From positions 118,349 to 182,348 of the forward strand of contig CAMAWH010000002.1 in NCBI GenBank assembly GCA_945861635.1: a stretch of 64,000 bases of DNA, in the 5' to 3' direction. A model generated the notes under the pieces. That model worked only from the letters and a program-made list of their open reading frames with translations, was not told the origin of the DNA and searched no databases. Origin of the DNA: Klebsiella pneumoniae. Lineage in GTDB: Bacteria; Myxococcota_A; UBA796; SXON01. Shown here piece after piece: positions 8,167 through 16,682 of this stretch; position 1 is the first letter of the stretch; each line of letters begins with the position of its first letter. Position numbers and translations under genes: made by a program.

Positions 8167-9159
8167 ATGATATTCGCCATCGTGCTCGCGTGCACAGGCG
8201 CAGAAACGCCGAAAGGCTCGCCTCCTGAAATGGTGTCGGTTGCGGGCGGCGTTGTTCGGCTCGGGCGCAAACAGACGCCACCGGTAGCGGGGTTTGCGCC
8301 ACCCGTGCCGCCTGGACCCGCAACGGCCGGACCGGCGCCGGGCGCAGGTCCACGCGGCGCGCCCACCGACGTTCCCGGCAGTCACATCTACTCCGGTACC
8401 GAAGCACGCCCAGACCTCGGGTTCAACCCGGATCGGGCGCTGAAAAACGTGGCGCCCTTCCCCTCCCCCGAACCGCTCGAAGCGCGCGACGTGCTGGTTT
8501 CGCCGTTCCGAATCGATCGAACGGAGGTGACGCGCGCCGCGTACGCGAAGTTCCTCACCGACACCGGCTACAAAACCCCCTACGTGGACGAGGCCTGGGC
8601 CCGTGAAGAGTGGGATTGGAAGGGGCAAGTTTTTCCTGCTGGTACGGCCGACCATCCCGTCGTGCTCGTGAGCTGGTACGACGCCCGAGAATACTGTGCA
8701 TGGGCGGAAAAACGCCTTCCTACCGAAGCAGAATGGCAGTTGGCGGCGCTTGGCGCGCGCGATCTGGAACGGCTCTTCCCGTGGGGCAACGACTACGACG
8801 GGAGCAAGCTCAATCACGGAAAGATCGACGGAGATAATTTCGACGACAGCGATGGTTTCTTGACCACCTCCCCCGTTGGCTCCTTCCCATCGGGGAATTC
8901 ACGCGTCGGACTCGAAGACGCCTTTGGAAACGCCTGGGAATGGGTGGCCGACATGCGCGTGAACGAGTGGAACGCCTACGCGGGTCGTCGTGAGGCAGGA
9001 CAACTTGTAGACCCGCAAACCTCGCCCCTCGGCATCTACGCGGGCGTGCGCGGCGGCGCCTACTTCTTCGACTTCCGTCCGAACCCCGCCGGCGAGAGGA
9101 GCGCGTTCATCGCGGAGTTGCGGCGGAAAACGAGCGGGTTTCGGTGCGCCACGGGTTGA
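8167..9159 (+). CDS. FGE-sulfatase-domain lipoprotein
   Basis: The ATG at 8167 gives MIFAIVLACTGAET, a nine-residue lipoprotein signal; the track start at 7942 overlaps the preceding gene. About 330 residues: a Pro/Ala-rich linker (about 40-75), then an FGE-family domain with VSPFRIDRTEVTRAAYAKFL, HPVVLVSWYDAREYCAWAEK, LPTEAEWQLAAL, FPWGND, FGNAWEWVADM and the final GFRCATG. The catalytic Cys pair of canonical FGE is absent (RGGAYFFDFRPN at that place), so it is likely a non-catalytic or differently active member exported to the outer membrane. Two FGE paralogues in tandem, one cytoplasmic and one lipid-anchored, is unusual. Last gene of the ATP-grasp operon. Confidence 0.8.
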   Translation: MIFAIVLACTGAETPKGSPPEMVSVAGGVVRLGRKQTPPVAGFAPPVPPGPATAGPAPGAGPRGAPTDVPGSHIYSGTEARPDLGFNPDRALKNVAPFPSPEPLEARDVLVSPFRIDRTEVTRAAYAKFLTDTGYKTPYVDEAWAREEWDWKGQVFPAGTADHPVVLVSWYDAREYCAWAEKRLPTEAEWQLAALGARDLERLFPWGNDYDGSKLNHGKIDGDNFDDSDGFLTTSPVGSFPSGNSRVGLEDAFGNAWEWVADMRVNEWNAYAGRREAGQLVDPQTSPLGIYAGVRGGAYFFDFRPNPAGERSAFIAELRRKTSGFRCATG

Positions 9160-9179
9160 CAGGCGCGGGCCGGCGGCGG

Positions 9180-10448
9180 CTAATGAACGCCCTTCTTCGG
9201 CCGCAGCGGCTTCCCTTGCTCCACATGCTCGTTCCATGTCGCGGGTGCGAATCCGTTGTTCGCCTCTTCCATCGTGATGCATCCCGGCACCGGGCACACG
9301 ATTTGACAGAGGTTGCACCCGACACATTCCGATTCGATGATGAACGGCACGCCGCCCCCCTCCGTCGGTTTGATGCACTGGTGCGCACCATCCTCGCAAG
9401 CGACCGCACACCGATTGCAGCCGATGCACGTGGACGCATCGATCTTCGCGATGGTTTCGTAGTTCAGATCGAGATTTCCCCACTCCGAAAAGGAGGGGAT
9501 GGCCTTCCCAACCATCTGATCGAGGTTTTCGAACTGGTGGTCCACCATGTACTGGGTCAGCCCCTCGATCATGTCCTCGACGATACGGTAGCCGTGAAGC
9601 ATGACCGCCGTGCAGACCTGCACCGACGACGATCCGAGCAGAATGAATTCGACAGCGTCTCGCCAGTTGGAGATCCCGCCGATGCCGGAGATGGGGAGCC
9701 GGAAGTCCGGCGAGCGCGCGAGTTCGGCGGTCATGTACATGGCGATGGGCTTGACGGCAGGACCGCAATAGCCGCCGTTCGTAGAGAGCGAGCCAACGCG
9801 CGGATTGAGGACCATTCGGTCGATATCGACCGAAATAATGGACTTGATCGTGTTGATCAACGAGACGCCATGCGCGCCGCCCTTCTGCGCGGCCAAGCCG
9901 TGCGGGAGAATGTTCGACACGTTCGGCGTGAGCTTGACCAGCACCGGAATCGTCGAATATTCGACCGCCCAGCCCGTGATCCGCTCATTGACGAGCGGCT
10001 CCTGACCGACGGCGCTCCCCATGCCACGCTCGCACATGCCGTGCGGACACCCGAAATTCAGCTCCAAACCGTCCGCGCCGGCGTCGATGGAGCGCTTGAT
10101 GAGGTCTTTCCACTCTTCCTTCGTTTCCACCATCAGGGACGCGATGATGGCGTGCTTCGGATACCGCTTCTTCACCTCCGCGATCTCGCGGAAGTTGATC
10201 TCGAGCGATCGGTCCGTGATCAACTCGATGTTGTTGAAACCGACGGGCTCCAACCCGGCGTTCTTGTGCGCGCCGAACCGACTGGACACATTTTGGATCG
10301 GCGTGCCCAGTGTTTTCCACACGGCGCCGCCCCATCCGGCGTCAAAAGCGCGCATCACCTGATCGCCCGAGTTGGCGGGCGGAGCGCTGGCAAGCCAGAA
10401 CGGATTTGGCGAGGTGATACCCCCGCAGTTCGTCGTCAAATCAGGCAT
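9180..10448 (-). CDS. preA: NAD-dependent dihydropyrimidine dehydrogenase subunit PreA
   Basis: The ATG at 10448 (MPDLTTNCGGITSPNPF) replaces the track start and overlaps the preT stop by eight bases, so translation is coupled. About 422 residues: an N-terminal FMN-binding TIM barrel as in dihydroorotate dehydrogenases (NPFWLASAPP, LELNFGCPHG, ISGIGGISNW, ILLGSSSVQVCTAVM) and a C-terminal pair of 4Fe-4S motifs, CIGCNRCAVACEDG and CVGCNLCQIVCPVPGC. With PreT it reduces uracil and thymine to the 5,6-dihydro forms with NAD(P)H, step one of reductive pyrimidine catabolism. The mammalian enzyme has a Cys in a LACGQ loop; here it reads SAVGQ, and a Cys occurs nearby in HGMCERG. The acid residue used in bacteria should be checked. 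Confidence 0.93.
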   Translation of the reverse strand: MPDLTTNCGGITSPNPFWLASAPPANSGDQVMRAFDAGWGGAVWKTLGTPIQNVSSRFGAHKNAGLEPVGFNNIELITDRSLEINFREIAEVKKRYPKHAIIASLMVETKEEWKDLIKRSIDAGADGLELNFGCPHGMCERGMGSAVGQEPLVNERITGWAVEYSTIPVLVKLTPNVSNILPHGLAAQKGGAHGVSLINTIKSIISVDIDRMVLNPRVGSLSTNGGYCGPAVKPIAMYMTAELARSPDFRLPISGIGGISNWRDAVEFILLGSSSVQVCTAVMLHGYRIVEDMIEGLTQYMVDHQFENLDQMVGKAIPSFSEWGNLDLNYETIAKIDASTCIGCNRCAVACEDGAHQCIKPTEGGGVPFIIESECVGCNLCQIVCPVPGCITMEEANNGFAPATWNEHVEQGKPLRPKKGVH

Positions 10449-11718
10449 GGGCGCCCCCGGTGAGGTGCTGGTGAATCGAACGTGCGGCGCGCTGACCTTC
10501 GGCGACCGCGTTGACAACTTCCTTTCCGCCATTCGACAGGTCTCCCCCCGCGAACCAGCCCGCGCGCGTTGTCGCCCCGTGCGGGTCCACGACCACCGTT
10601 CCATCGCGCACGGCAACGCCGCTCGCCACGAGACTCTCCCCAAGTTTCCCCTGACCAATCGCGATCAGCACCAGGTCGGCGGTCACGATGCGTTCACCAT
10701 CGGCCGTCGTCACGCGCACCCCCGCGACTTCCTTCTCCCCCACAAATCCCGTCGGCGTCGCGCCCCAAATGGCGCGGGCACCCTGCACCTTCGCCGCTTT
10801 CCACTCATGTTTGTAGCCGCTCATCTTCGCTTCGGCGCCTCGGTAGACCAACGTCACGTTCGGGACGCCGAGGCCGATCAACTCGCGCACGCAATCGACG
10901 GCCGTATTTCCACCCCCGAGAACCGCGGCGCTGCGAACACTCGAAAGGTCGACGGTCCCCAGTTTGAACCGTTCGATGTAGTCGACCGCGCCGAATATTC
11001 CCCCCTTCTCGCTGCCCGGGAGTTTGCGGTCGGGCCCCAACCCCAGCCCGAGGAATACGGCGTCATGCGCTTTCCCCACGTCATCCCACGAGAGGTCCTT
11101 GCCGATCTCCACTCCCGTTTTGACCTCGATCCCGCCGATCCCCATCACCCAATTCAATTCCGCCAGCGCGTCATCCGCGCGGAGCTTGTACGGCGCGACG
11201 CCCGTGACGTTCAACCCCCCGGGAATCTGCGCTTTCTCGTAAATTGTGACCGCATGCCCGAACCTGCGCAGCTCGTGCGCCGCCGCGATCGACGCGGGCC
11301 CGGCGCCCACGAGGCCGACTGATTTTCCGGTATCCGCGCCCGCCGAAAAGAAGCGCCACCCATCCTCCAGCGCGCGGTCCGTCGAATACCTCTGCAACCG
11401 ACCGATCTGGATCGGCGGGATGTCGAGCGCGTTGTACACACAATCCCCGACGCACAGCACCTCTACCGGACATACCCGCGCGCACGACATTCCAAGGATG
11501 TTCGAGGTGAAAATGGTGCGAGCCGACCCTTTCACGTTGTCGGTGGCGATCTTCCGGATGAACTCGGGAATGTTGATGCTGGTCGGACAGGCGCGGACGC
11601 ACGGGGCGTCGAAACAATACAAACAACGCTGCGCTTCGGCGATGGCCTGCGCGGACGTGTACGCCGACTTGTAGTCAACGAACGCCGCCTCGGCACGGGC
11701 TTCGGGGAGCTTCCACAT
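10441..11718 (-). CDS. preT: NAD-dependent dihydropyrimidine dehydrogenase subunit PreT
   Basis: The start ATG at 11718 (MWKLPEARAEAAF) matches the family; the track start adds unrelated residues. 425 residues: N-terminal Fe-S region with CLYCFDAPCVRACPTSI and CARVCPVEVLCVGDC, then a glutamate-synthase-small-subunit-like fold with FAD motif GLVGAGPASIAAAHEL (around 130) and NAD(P) motif AVLGGGNTAVDC (around 265), ending GWFAGGDLSNGGKEVVNAV. It passes electrons from NAD(P)H through FAD and Fe-S centres to PreA. The eight-base overlap with preA indicates a coupled pair. The other catabolic genes are elsewhere in the window (13036, 26285-30262, 31853-34190). Confidence 0.93.
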   Translation of the reverse strand: MWKLPEARAEAAFVDYKSAYTSAQAIAEAQRCLYCFDAPCVRACPTSINIPEFIRKIATDNVKGSARTIFTSNILGMSCARVCPVEVLCVGDCVYNALDIPPIQIGRLQRYSTDRALEDGWRFFSAGADTGKSVGLVGAGPASIAAAHELRRFGHAVTIYEKAQIPGGLNVTGVAPYKLRADDALAELNWVMGIGGIEVKTGVEIGKDLSWDDVGKAHDAVFLGLGLGPDRKLPGSEKGGIFGAVDYIERFKLGTVDLSSVRSAAVLGGGNTAVDCVRELIGLGVPNVTLVYRGAEAKMSGYKHEWKAAKVQGARAIWGATPTGFVGEKEVAGVRVTTADGERIVTADLVLIAIGQGKLGESLVASGVAVRDGTVVVDPHGATTRAGWFAGGDLSNGGKEVVNAVAEGQRAARSIHQHLTGGAHA

Positions 11719-11768
11719 CGGGTCTCCGGGGGGACGGTGGGGTTGTACCACGCCGCCGCGCCGCCGCC

Positions 11769-12986
11769 CTACTCGACCGCGTCCAGCCACGCTTCAAGGT
11801 AGCGATCCCGCGCCTCAAAGAACTCTTCCTGATTCGCGACGGACGCGCGCCACGTTGCGTACGTGAAGTACGACCGGGTGTCCTCCTGCATCGCCTCGTC
11901 GATCTGCGCCGACCAGTTGCGTGTCCGTGCTGCGTAGACCTCGGGATCGAGGATGGCGCGATACTCCGCGACCCTCCGCAGAAAGCGCTCGCGACCTTCC
12001 GCAGTGTTCAGGATCGCTCGTTCCTGGGGCACGTAGTCGTAGGTCGGATATGCCAGCGGATCGACGTACGGCGTGCCGACGTAATTATAGGTTGCGTCAA
12101 GATCCCAAGGGATGAATATCAGGCCCTGCGTCGGGTGGGCGTAGATGTAATAGTTGTGGCCGCAGCACCAGTAGCCATCGACATCACTGATGACCGCTTC
12201 CGCGGCCCATTCATCGACCCACTGCGCCGTGTCGCCCAGCGACGCCAGGATCGCCGGGTCGGTCGTTGCCCAGAACGCAGCCATATCCGACGTGTCGGCG
12301 CCCGCGTTGTTTGCGAGTTCATAGCCGTATTTATATAGATTACCGTCCGCGGCGTCGTCGCCGAAGTTGCGCTCCAGGTACTCGTGGTCCAACTGCTCCA
12401 TCGCGGCGAAGACACCGTAGAACTCGCCGTTGATGAACAGGCGCGCGCTGTTGGCGCACGGTGCGGGCACGCCGAGCTCGTGCAGGGCGGTCGTCGCAAG
12501 CCGATTGTGGAGAAGGGTCGTGTCGTACCACGGCGCATCGAAGGCAATGTGTCTCACACCATGGAAGCGTTGATCCTCGTCTTCCTCGACGAACGACACC
12601 ACCATCTGCATCTTGCCCACGCCCCACGAATACCCTTCGTTCCCCTTGAGCCGCAGTGACGCGCCGGTCAAGGTCTGCACTCCATCCGAAAAACTCAACG
12701 TCGGATGGTAGAGCTTCGACCCGTCGTACGCCGCATATTCCGCTCGAATATCGCTCCACTCGTCGTCGGAAATCTCCACGTTGTAGGAAGGGAACGTGTC
12801 GGCGTCAAAAATCGAGGAGCAACCATACTCGTCAGTGACTTCCTCCGCTTCCACCGCCGTGTCGTTACCGCTATCCCCGCCGCCGGGGACCTCCTCCAAC
12901 GCCTCCTCGCCGGCGGGCGCGACCACCTCCCGATCGCCAACAACCACCGCGGTGCAGGCGAACAGGAGCCACATGTCCCCGATCAT
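11769..12986 (-). CDS. CotH kinase family lipoprotein
   Basis: Two starts are possible, ATG 12986 (MIGDMWLLFAC) or ATG 12974 (MWLLFAC); both give a very short lipoprotein signal. The longer one has GGGAGAGG just upstream. After an acidic linker (about 25-55) comes a CotH-like domain of protein-kinase fold: YNVEISDDEWSDI, LRLKGNEGYSWG, LHNRLATTALHELGVPAPCA, NGEFYGVFAAMEQLDHEYLER and the metal-binding FIPWDLDATY. CotH of Bacillus phosphorylates spore-coat proteins; in other bacteria such proteins are surface-exposed and of unknown target. It lies between preT and the divergent NCS1 transporter but has no obvious metabolic link. Confidence 0.85.
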   Translation of the reverse strand: MIGDMWLLFACTAVVVGDREVVAPAGEEALEEVPGGGDSGNDTAVEAEEVTDEYGCSSIFDADTFPSYNVEISDDEWSDIRAEYAAYDGSKLYHPTLSFSDGVQTLTGASLRLKGNEGYSWGVGKMQMVVSFVEEDEDQRFHGVRHIAFDAPWYDTTLLHNRLATTALHELGVPAPCANSARLFINGEFYGVFAAMEQLDHEYLERNFGDDAADGNLYKYGYELANNAGADTSDMAAFWATTDPAILASLGDTAQWVDEWAAEAVISDVDGYWCCGHNYYIYAHPTQGLIFIPWDLDATYNYVGTPYVDPLAYPTYDYVPQERAILNTAEGRERFLRRVAEYRAILDPEVYAARTRNWSAQIDEAMQEDTRSYFTYATWRASVANQEEFFEARDRYLEAWLDAVE

Positions 12987-13035
12987 ACCCTCTCCCGTGA
13001 AATTCCCGTAGACTCCGCGCGCTCCCCGAGGAACG

Positions 13036-14589
13036 ATGCACGACCCCACGCTCGCAACCGAAGCTCTGGCCGATCTCCCCGCAGACATCGCGGACAGCCC
13101 GCTGTTCAACGCGGACCTGGCACCTGTGCCCGCGCACCGACGCAACTGGACGACGTACAACTTCGCGGCGCTGTGGATCTCGATGGCGCATTGCATCCCC
13201 ACCTACATGCTGGCGGGTGGCCTCATCGCCAGCGGCATGAACTGGTGGCAGGCGCTGCTCACGATTGGCCTAGGAAACATCATCGTCCTTGCGCCGATCC
13301 TCCTCAATGCCCACCCCGGCACGAAGTACGGCATCCCCTTCCCCGTGCTCGCACGGGCATCGTTCGGCACGACCGGTGCAAACATTCCCGCCATTCTGCG
13401 CGCCATCGTGGCGTGCGGCTGGTTTGGCATCCAAACCTACATCGGGGGGGAAGCCGTCCGCACGTTCATCGAAGCGATGTGGCCGGGGTTTGCGGCGATC
13501 GGTGGAGGATGGCGCTTTCTCGGCCTTTCCACGCCCAGTGGCATCACGTTTTTCATTTTCTGGGCGCTCAATATCTTTATTATTTTCCGTGGGATGAACG
13601 CGGTTCGCGTCTTCGAGAATTGGGCAGCGCCGCTGGTGCTGATCATGGCCGCCGCGCTGATGTTCTGGGCAGTCAACCGCGCGGGCGGCGTCGGACCGCT
13701 CCTGACCCGCGAATCCAGCTTCCCGACCTTCGGCGCGTTCTGGAAGGTGTTCATCCCTTCACTGACGGGAATGATCGGCTTCTGGGCTACGCTCTCCCTG
13801 AACATCCCCGATTTCACGCGGTTTGGAAAGGGGCAGCGCGAGCAGATGCTGGGTCAAACCCTGGGCTTGCCCACCACCATGATCGTGTTCTCCGCGATGG
13901 GGATCGTGATCACCTCGGCCAGTTCGGCGATCTTGCACGGCGTTCCGGTAGACAAGCTCTGGGACCCGGTCTTTATCCTTTCCCAGCTCACGTCGAGCAC
14001 CGCACCGGCGGGGCTCACGGAGCCGCTGATTGCCTCGTCCGGCATGCGAATCATCGTCGCAATCGTGGCGCTGCTTGGCGTCGCAATTGCCACCGTGTCG
14101 GTGAACATCGCCGCCAACGTCGTCAGCCCGGCCAACGACTTCGCCAACCTCGCGCCCCGCTACATCTCGTTCAAAACCGGCGGCCTCATCACCGGGATCG
14201 TCGGCATCCTGATGTGCCCGTGGCTGCTTCTCTCCAGCGCCGGCGCCTACATCTTCACATGGTTGATCGGGTATTCTGCGCTCCTCGGCCCCATCGCCGG
14301 CATCATGGTGGCGGACTACTGGATGCACCGGAAACAGGAGTTGGACGTCGCGGAGCTCTACCGACCCAACGGGAAGTACGCGGGCACGAATTGGGTTGCC
14401 GTACGGGCGTTGGTCATCGGTATTCTCCCTAATGTTCCTGGCTTCCTCAAGGCGGCCGGCATCCGCGAAGGTGCGCCCGACTTCTTCGACGAAATCTACG
14501 TGTACGCCTGGTTCGTCGGCTTCTTCCTCGCCGGGCTCGACTACATGGCGGGGACCCAGTGGGAGAGGCGACGCGGCAAATCTTCATAG
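13036..14589 (+). CDS. NCS1 family nucleobase/hydantoin:cation symporter
   Basis: 517 residues with about twelve membrane helices. The N-terminal NWTTYNFAALWISMAHCIPTYMLAGGL (about 37-63) and the internal LSLNIPDFTRFGKGQ are hallmarks of NCS1 transporters such as PucI, CodB and Mhp1; GVPVDKLWDP and NFANLAPRYISFKTG also fit. It would import uracil, thymine, allantoin or hydantoins with Na+ or H+. Position beside preTA and one strand away from the dihydropyrimidinase supports a pyrimidine or dihydropyrimidine substrate. It starts 49 bases from the divergent CotH-like gene, preceded by a weak GAGGAA site. The tail converges on the next lipoprotein gene with a four-base gap. Confidence 0.92.
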   Translation: MHDPTLATEALADLPADIADSPLFNADLAPVPAHRRNWTTYNFAALWISMAHCIPTYMLAGGLIASGMNWWQALLTIGLGNIIVLAPILLNAHPGTKYGIPFPVLARASFGTTGANIPAILRAIVACGWFGIQTYIGGEAVRTFIEAMWPGFAAIGGGWRFLGLSTPSGITFFIFWALNIFIIFRGMNAVRVFENWAAPLVLIMAAALMFWAVNRAGGVGPLLTRESSFPTFGAFWKVFIPSLTGMIGFWATLSLNIPDFTRFGKGQREQMLGQTLGLPTTMIVFSAMGIVITSASSAILHGVPVDKLWDPVFILSQLTSSTAPAGLTEPLIASSGMRIIVAIVALLGVAIATVSVNIAANVVSPANDFANLAPRYISFKTGGLITGIVGILMCPWLLLSSAGAYIFTWLIGYSALLGPIAGIMVADYWMHRKQELDVAELYRPNGKYAGTNWVAVRALVIGILPNVPGFLKAAGIREGAPDFFDEIYVYAWFVGFFLAGLDYMAGTQWERRRGKSS

Positions 14590-14593
14590 CGGG

Positions 14594-15331
14594 CTACCGA
14601 CAGTAGACGCTCAGATTCAGCTGATCGTTCCCCCTGCCGAGAATGGCGCTCGGAATGCGGCAGGTGGGCTTTTCCGGGTGCGAAACGATGACCTCGAACG
14701 GCTCGAGTTCCACATTGGCGAACAGGATGTCGTACACGCCGTTGGTAACGTTGCCGAACACGAACGTACCATCGAGATCCTGGGTGATCGCTGCCTCATA
14801 CGGCGCCGTGATGTCGATCGTGGCACCCGCCAGGTCGTGCCCCGTGAGGTCGTCCAGCGCGTCCACGTCAACCCAACTGAGCCCGGGGACGGGCTCGACT
14901 CCGAGGAACGCCATCGGAAAATTCTCCGTGTCCCATCCGCCCATTCCGATGCGGTACGGGAAATTTTCGCTTCCCTCCGTCACCGGGTCGAACACACACC
15001 GGTTGGGGACAAAGCCGTCGAGCGCCTGATCGATCGCGACCCACTCGCGATCTTCCACGGAAAGACGCCAGTTTCCGGCGACGTCGGAGGTCGCGACCGG
15101 GGCGGAGGCCCCGCACAACGTGACGCCCACACCCTCCAGCGGCGCATCGCCCTCTCCGCCGTACACCAAGCCCAGAATCTCTCGTTGTTCCTCACTGCGA
15201 GCGATCCCGGAGGGACACAGCAGCGCCGGGTCAATGTCAACCCCGCTGTCGTCCGACCCGGTGTCGTACGCGCTCCGCGCACACGCGACGAGCGATCCCC
15301 AAAAAACCGCTATCAATGCGCCTCTCCCCAT
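14594..15331 (-). CDS. Putative lipoprotein with carboxypeptidase-regulatory-like domain
   Basis: 245 residues; MGRGALIAVFWGSLVACAR gives a lipoprotein signal with Cys17, followed by an Asp/Ser linker. The region 52-105 (EILGLVYGGEGDAPLEGVGVTLCG...GNWRLSVEDR) resembles the beta-sandwich CarboxypepD_reg domain. The C-terminal half (DIDTP-like TIDITAPYEAAITQDLDGTFVFGNVTNGVYDI) looks like a second such domain. No catalytic residues recognised. It overlaps the upstream PHM-like gene by 19 bases and is the last gene of the long minus-strand TonB operon, so it is probably an accessory surface component of that system. Confidence 0.75.
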   Translation of the reverse strand: MGRGALIAVFWGSLVACARSAYDTGSDDSGVDIDPALLCPSGIARSEEQREILGLVYGGEGDAPLEGVGVTLCGASAPVATSDVAGNWRLSVEDREWVAIDQALDGFVPNRCVFDPVTEGSENFPYRIGMGGWDTENFPMAFLGVEPVPGLSWVDVDALDDLTGHDLAGATIDITAPYEAAITQDLDGTFVFGNVTNGVYDILFANVELEPFEVIVSHPEKPTCRIPSAILGRGNDQLNLSVYCR

Positions 15332-16293
15332 GCTCCCGCGTAGCAGCCCAACGGCTCTTCCAGCGGCGCGGCCATCACCAGCGCCGTACCCATCTCATCT
15401 GGAAAGCCAAGCGTTTCATCCGTTTCGTTATACCAGTCGCACGTCGTGCGGAAGACCTCTCCCGCCTTCACGAGAAAGGTACCGGGATCCCACACATCCA
15501 TGCGCGGGTAGACGCGGTAATCGTCCGTCCAGTCCGTGACCTCGTGGATGCGCTCGGATGTGTCGTCGTGGAGGTAGTCAACTGCGAACGAGGTGCCCCG
15601 CCCGTGCATGTGACTGCTCACGACGAGAATCTCAAGATCCATCGGCCACGCGCAATCCCATGGCAGCGAGTACCGGCCGGGCGGAATGCCAAACTCACCG
15701 GTGTCCAATTGCACGGCGGACACCCAACGGGTCACCGTGGAGATGTCCGTAAAGCCAAGGTTGATCGCGCTGTTCACGAGAATGTCGCGATCGGTCGTAT
15801 TCACGTAGTGCGTATCGATGACCCAACGCCGGTTCGCGGGCAACTTTACGGCGTAGCCGGGTGGGAGCGCCATGAAATTCCCCTGCTCATTCCCTGCATA
15901 TGGCGCGCCACCCGGCATGTCGAAGGGCGGGACACCATCGACGAACGGCTTGTAGGAGAGCATTTCCTCACCACCCGGGCACTCCGCCACCGTGCCGTCG
16001 GGCGGCGCGTCGTCCGGTGCCATCTTGACCTGATTGTGGTGATTGTACGGCATGACCTGATACCCGACGAGACCGGTTACGGCGACATCTTCCGCACCGA
16101 AACTGCCATAATAGCAGAACAGGCGTTCGGAATGCGCCGGGACCAAAAGGTCCGGGGTCGCCAATTGCACACCCTCCCCCGTCGGCAGCGGGTAGTCCTC
16201 CGTGAGATCGAGGGGACCGGTGTCCGAGACGATGTCTCTCGGCGCATCTCCCGATGCACATCCGACGCCCAACGCGATTGGGTAGAGGATCAT
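15313..16293 (-). CDS. Copper type II (peptidylglycine) monooxygenase-like lipoprotein
   Basis: The ATG at 16293 gives MILYPIALGVGC, Cys12 lipoprotein signal, and overlaps the upstream gene as ATGA. About 326 residues with the metal-ligand motifs of peptidylglycine alpha-hydroxylating monooxygenase in order: YNHHNQVKM (paired His, first copper site), VIDTHYVNTTD (third His), SSHMHGRG (HxH, second copper site) and a late GFPDEMGTALVM whose Met fits the fourth ligand of the second copper. Two-domain size also fits. Such enzymes hydroxylate substrates with copper, oxygen and a reductant. Here it is predicted to sit on the outer membrane inside a TonB-receptor operon, which is unusual. Substrate unknown. 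Confidence 0.8.
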   Translation of the reverse strand: MILYPIALGVGCASGDAPRDIVSDTGPLDLTEDYPLPTGEGVQLATPDLLVPAHSERLFCYYGSFGAEDVAVTGLVGYQVMPYNHHNQVKMAPDDAPPDGTVAECPGGEEMLSYKPFVDGVPPFDMPGGAPYAGNEQGNFMALPPGYAVKLPANRRWVIDTHYVNTTDRDILVNSAINLGFTDISTVTRWVSAVQLDTGEFGIPPGRYSLPWDCAWPMDLEILVVSSHMHGRGTSFAVDYLHDDTSERIHEVTDWTDDYRVYPRMDVWDPGTFLVKAGEVFRTTCDWYNETDETLGFPDEMGTALVMAAPLEEPLGCYAGAWGEAH

Positions 16294-16682
16294 TGCGCGT
16301 CCAGGTCCATGAAGAATCCGGTACCGCCGGAGCCTCCTCCGAACGCGATGTCGAGCGTCGCGCCTTCCGGCGGAACGGCCACATCCTCCGCAATCAACGT
16401 CACATAGCCGTGCCCCGAGTGGTCCTCCGGCACATGCCACACTCCTTCTGTGCCCTCCGACGGAAAGTCAAACCCCTCGGGCGCACGCGGCCACCACAGG
16501 CGCACCGCGCCGCCTTGCGGATCCGTGACCTCAATGGAAATCTCCAGGTCCTCACCCGGCGTGATGGGAATGGCCTCCGGCAACGAGCGGGTGCCAAACG
16601 ACTCGATCGTTTTTTGCCCGTTCACCTTGGCGATAACGGGCGCAGTGTTCGTACACGCGGCGAGCACGAGGGGCAAAATCAT
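16290..16682 (-). CDS. Small lipoprotein of TonB-receptor operon
   Basis: 130 residues. MILPLVLAACTNTAP gives Cys10 with no charged residue before it, and no earlier in-frame start appears in the track. The remainder (ITPGEDLEISIEVTDPQGGAVRLWW, HGYVTLIAEDVAV) looks like a single beta-sandwich domain of cadherin or PKD type. Overlaps: start within the end of the 16679-17524 gene (four bases) and stop overlapping the PHM-like gene start (ATGA). A surface accessory to the copper protein is the simplest reading; no catalytic motif is seen. Confidence 0.75.
   Translation of the reverse strand: MILPLVLAACTNTAPVIAKVNGQKTIESFGTRSLPEAIPITPGEDLEISIEVTDPQGGAVRLWWPRAPEGFDFPSEGTEGVWHVPEDHSGHGYVTLIAEDVAVPPEGATLDIAFGGGSGGTGFFMDLDAQ

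Noticed and set aside
9144-10463. 439-codon plus-strand ORF over preA.
   Set aside because: Shadow of preA, which has FMN and Fe-S motifs.
12705-14432. 575-codon plus-strand ORF across the NCS1 transporter.
   Set aside because: Out-of-frame shadow; the 13036-14589 frame has a complete NCS1 transporter.
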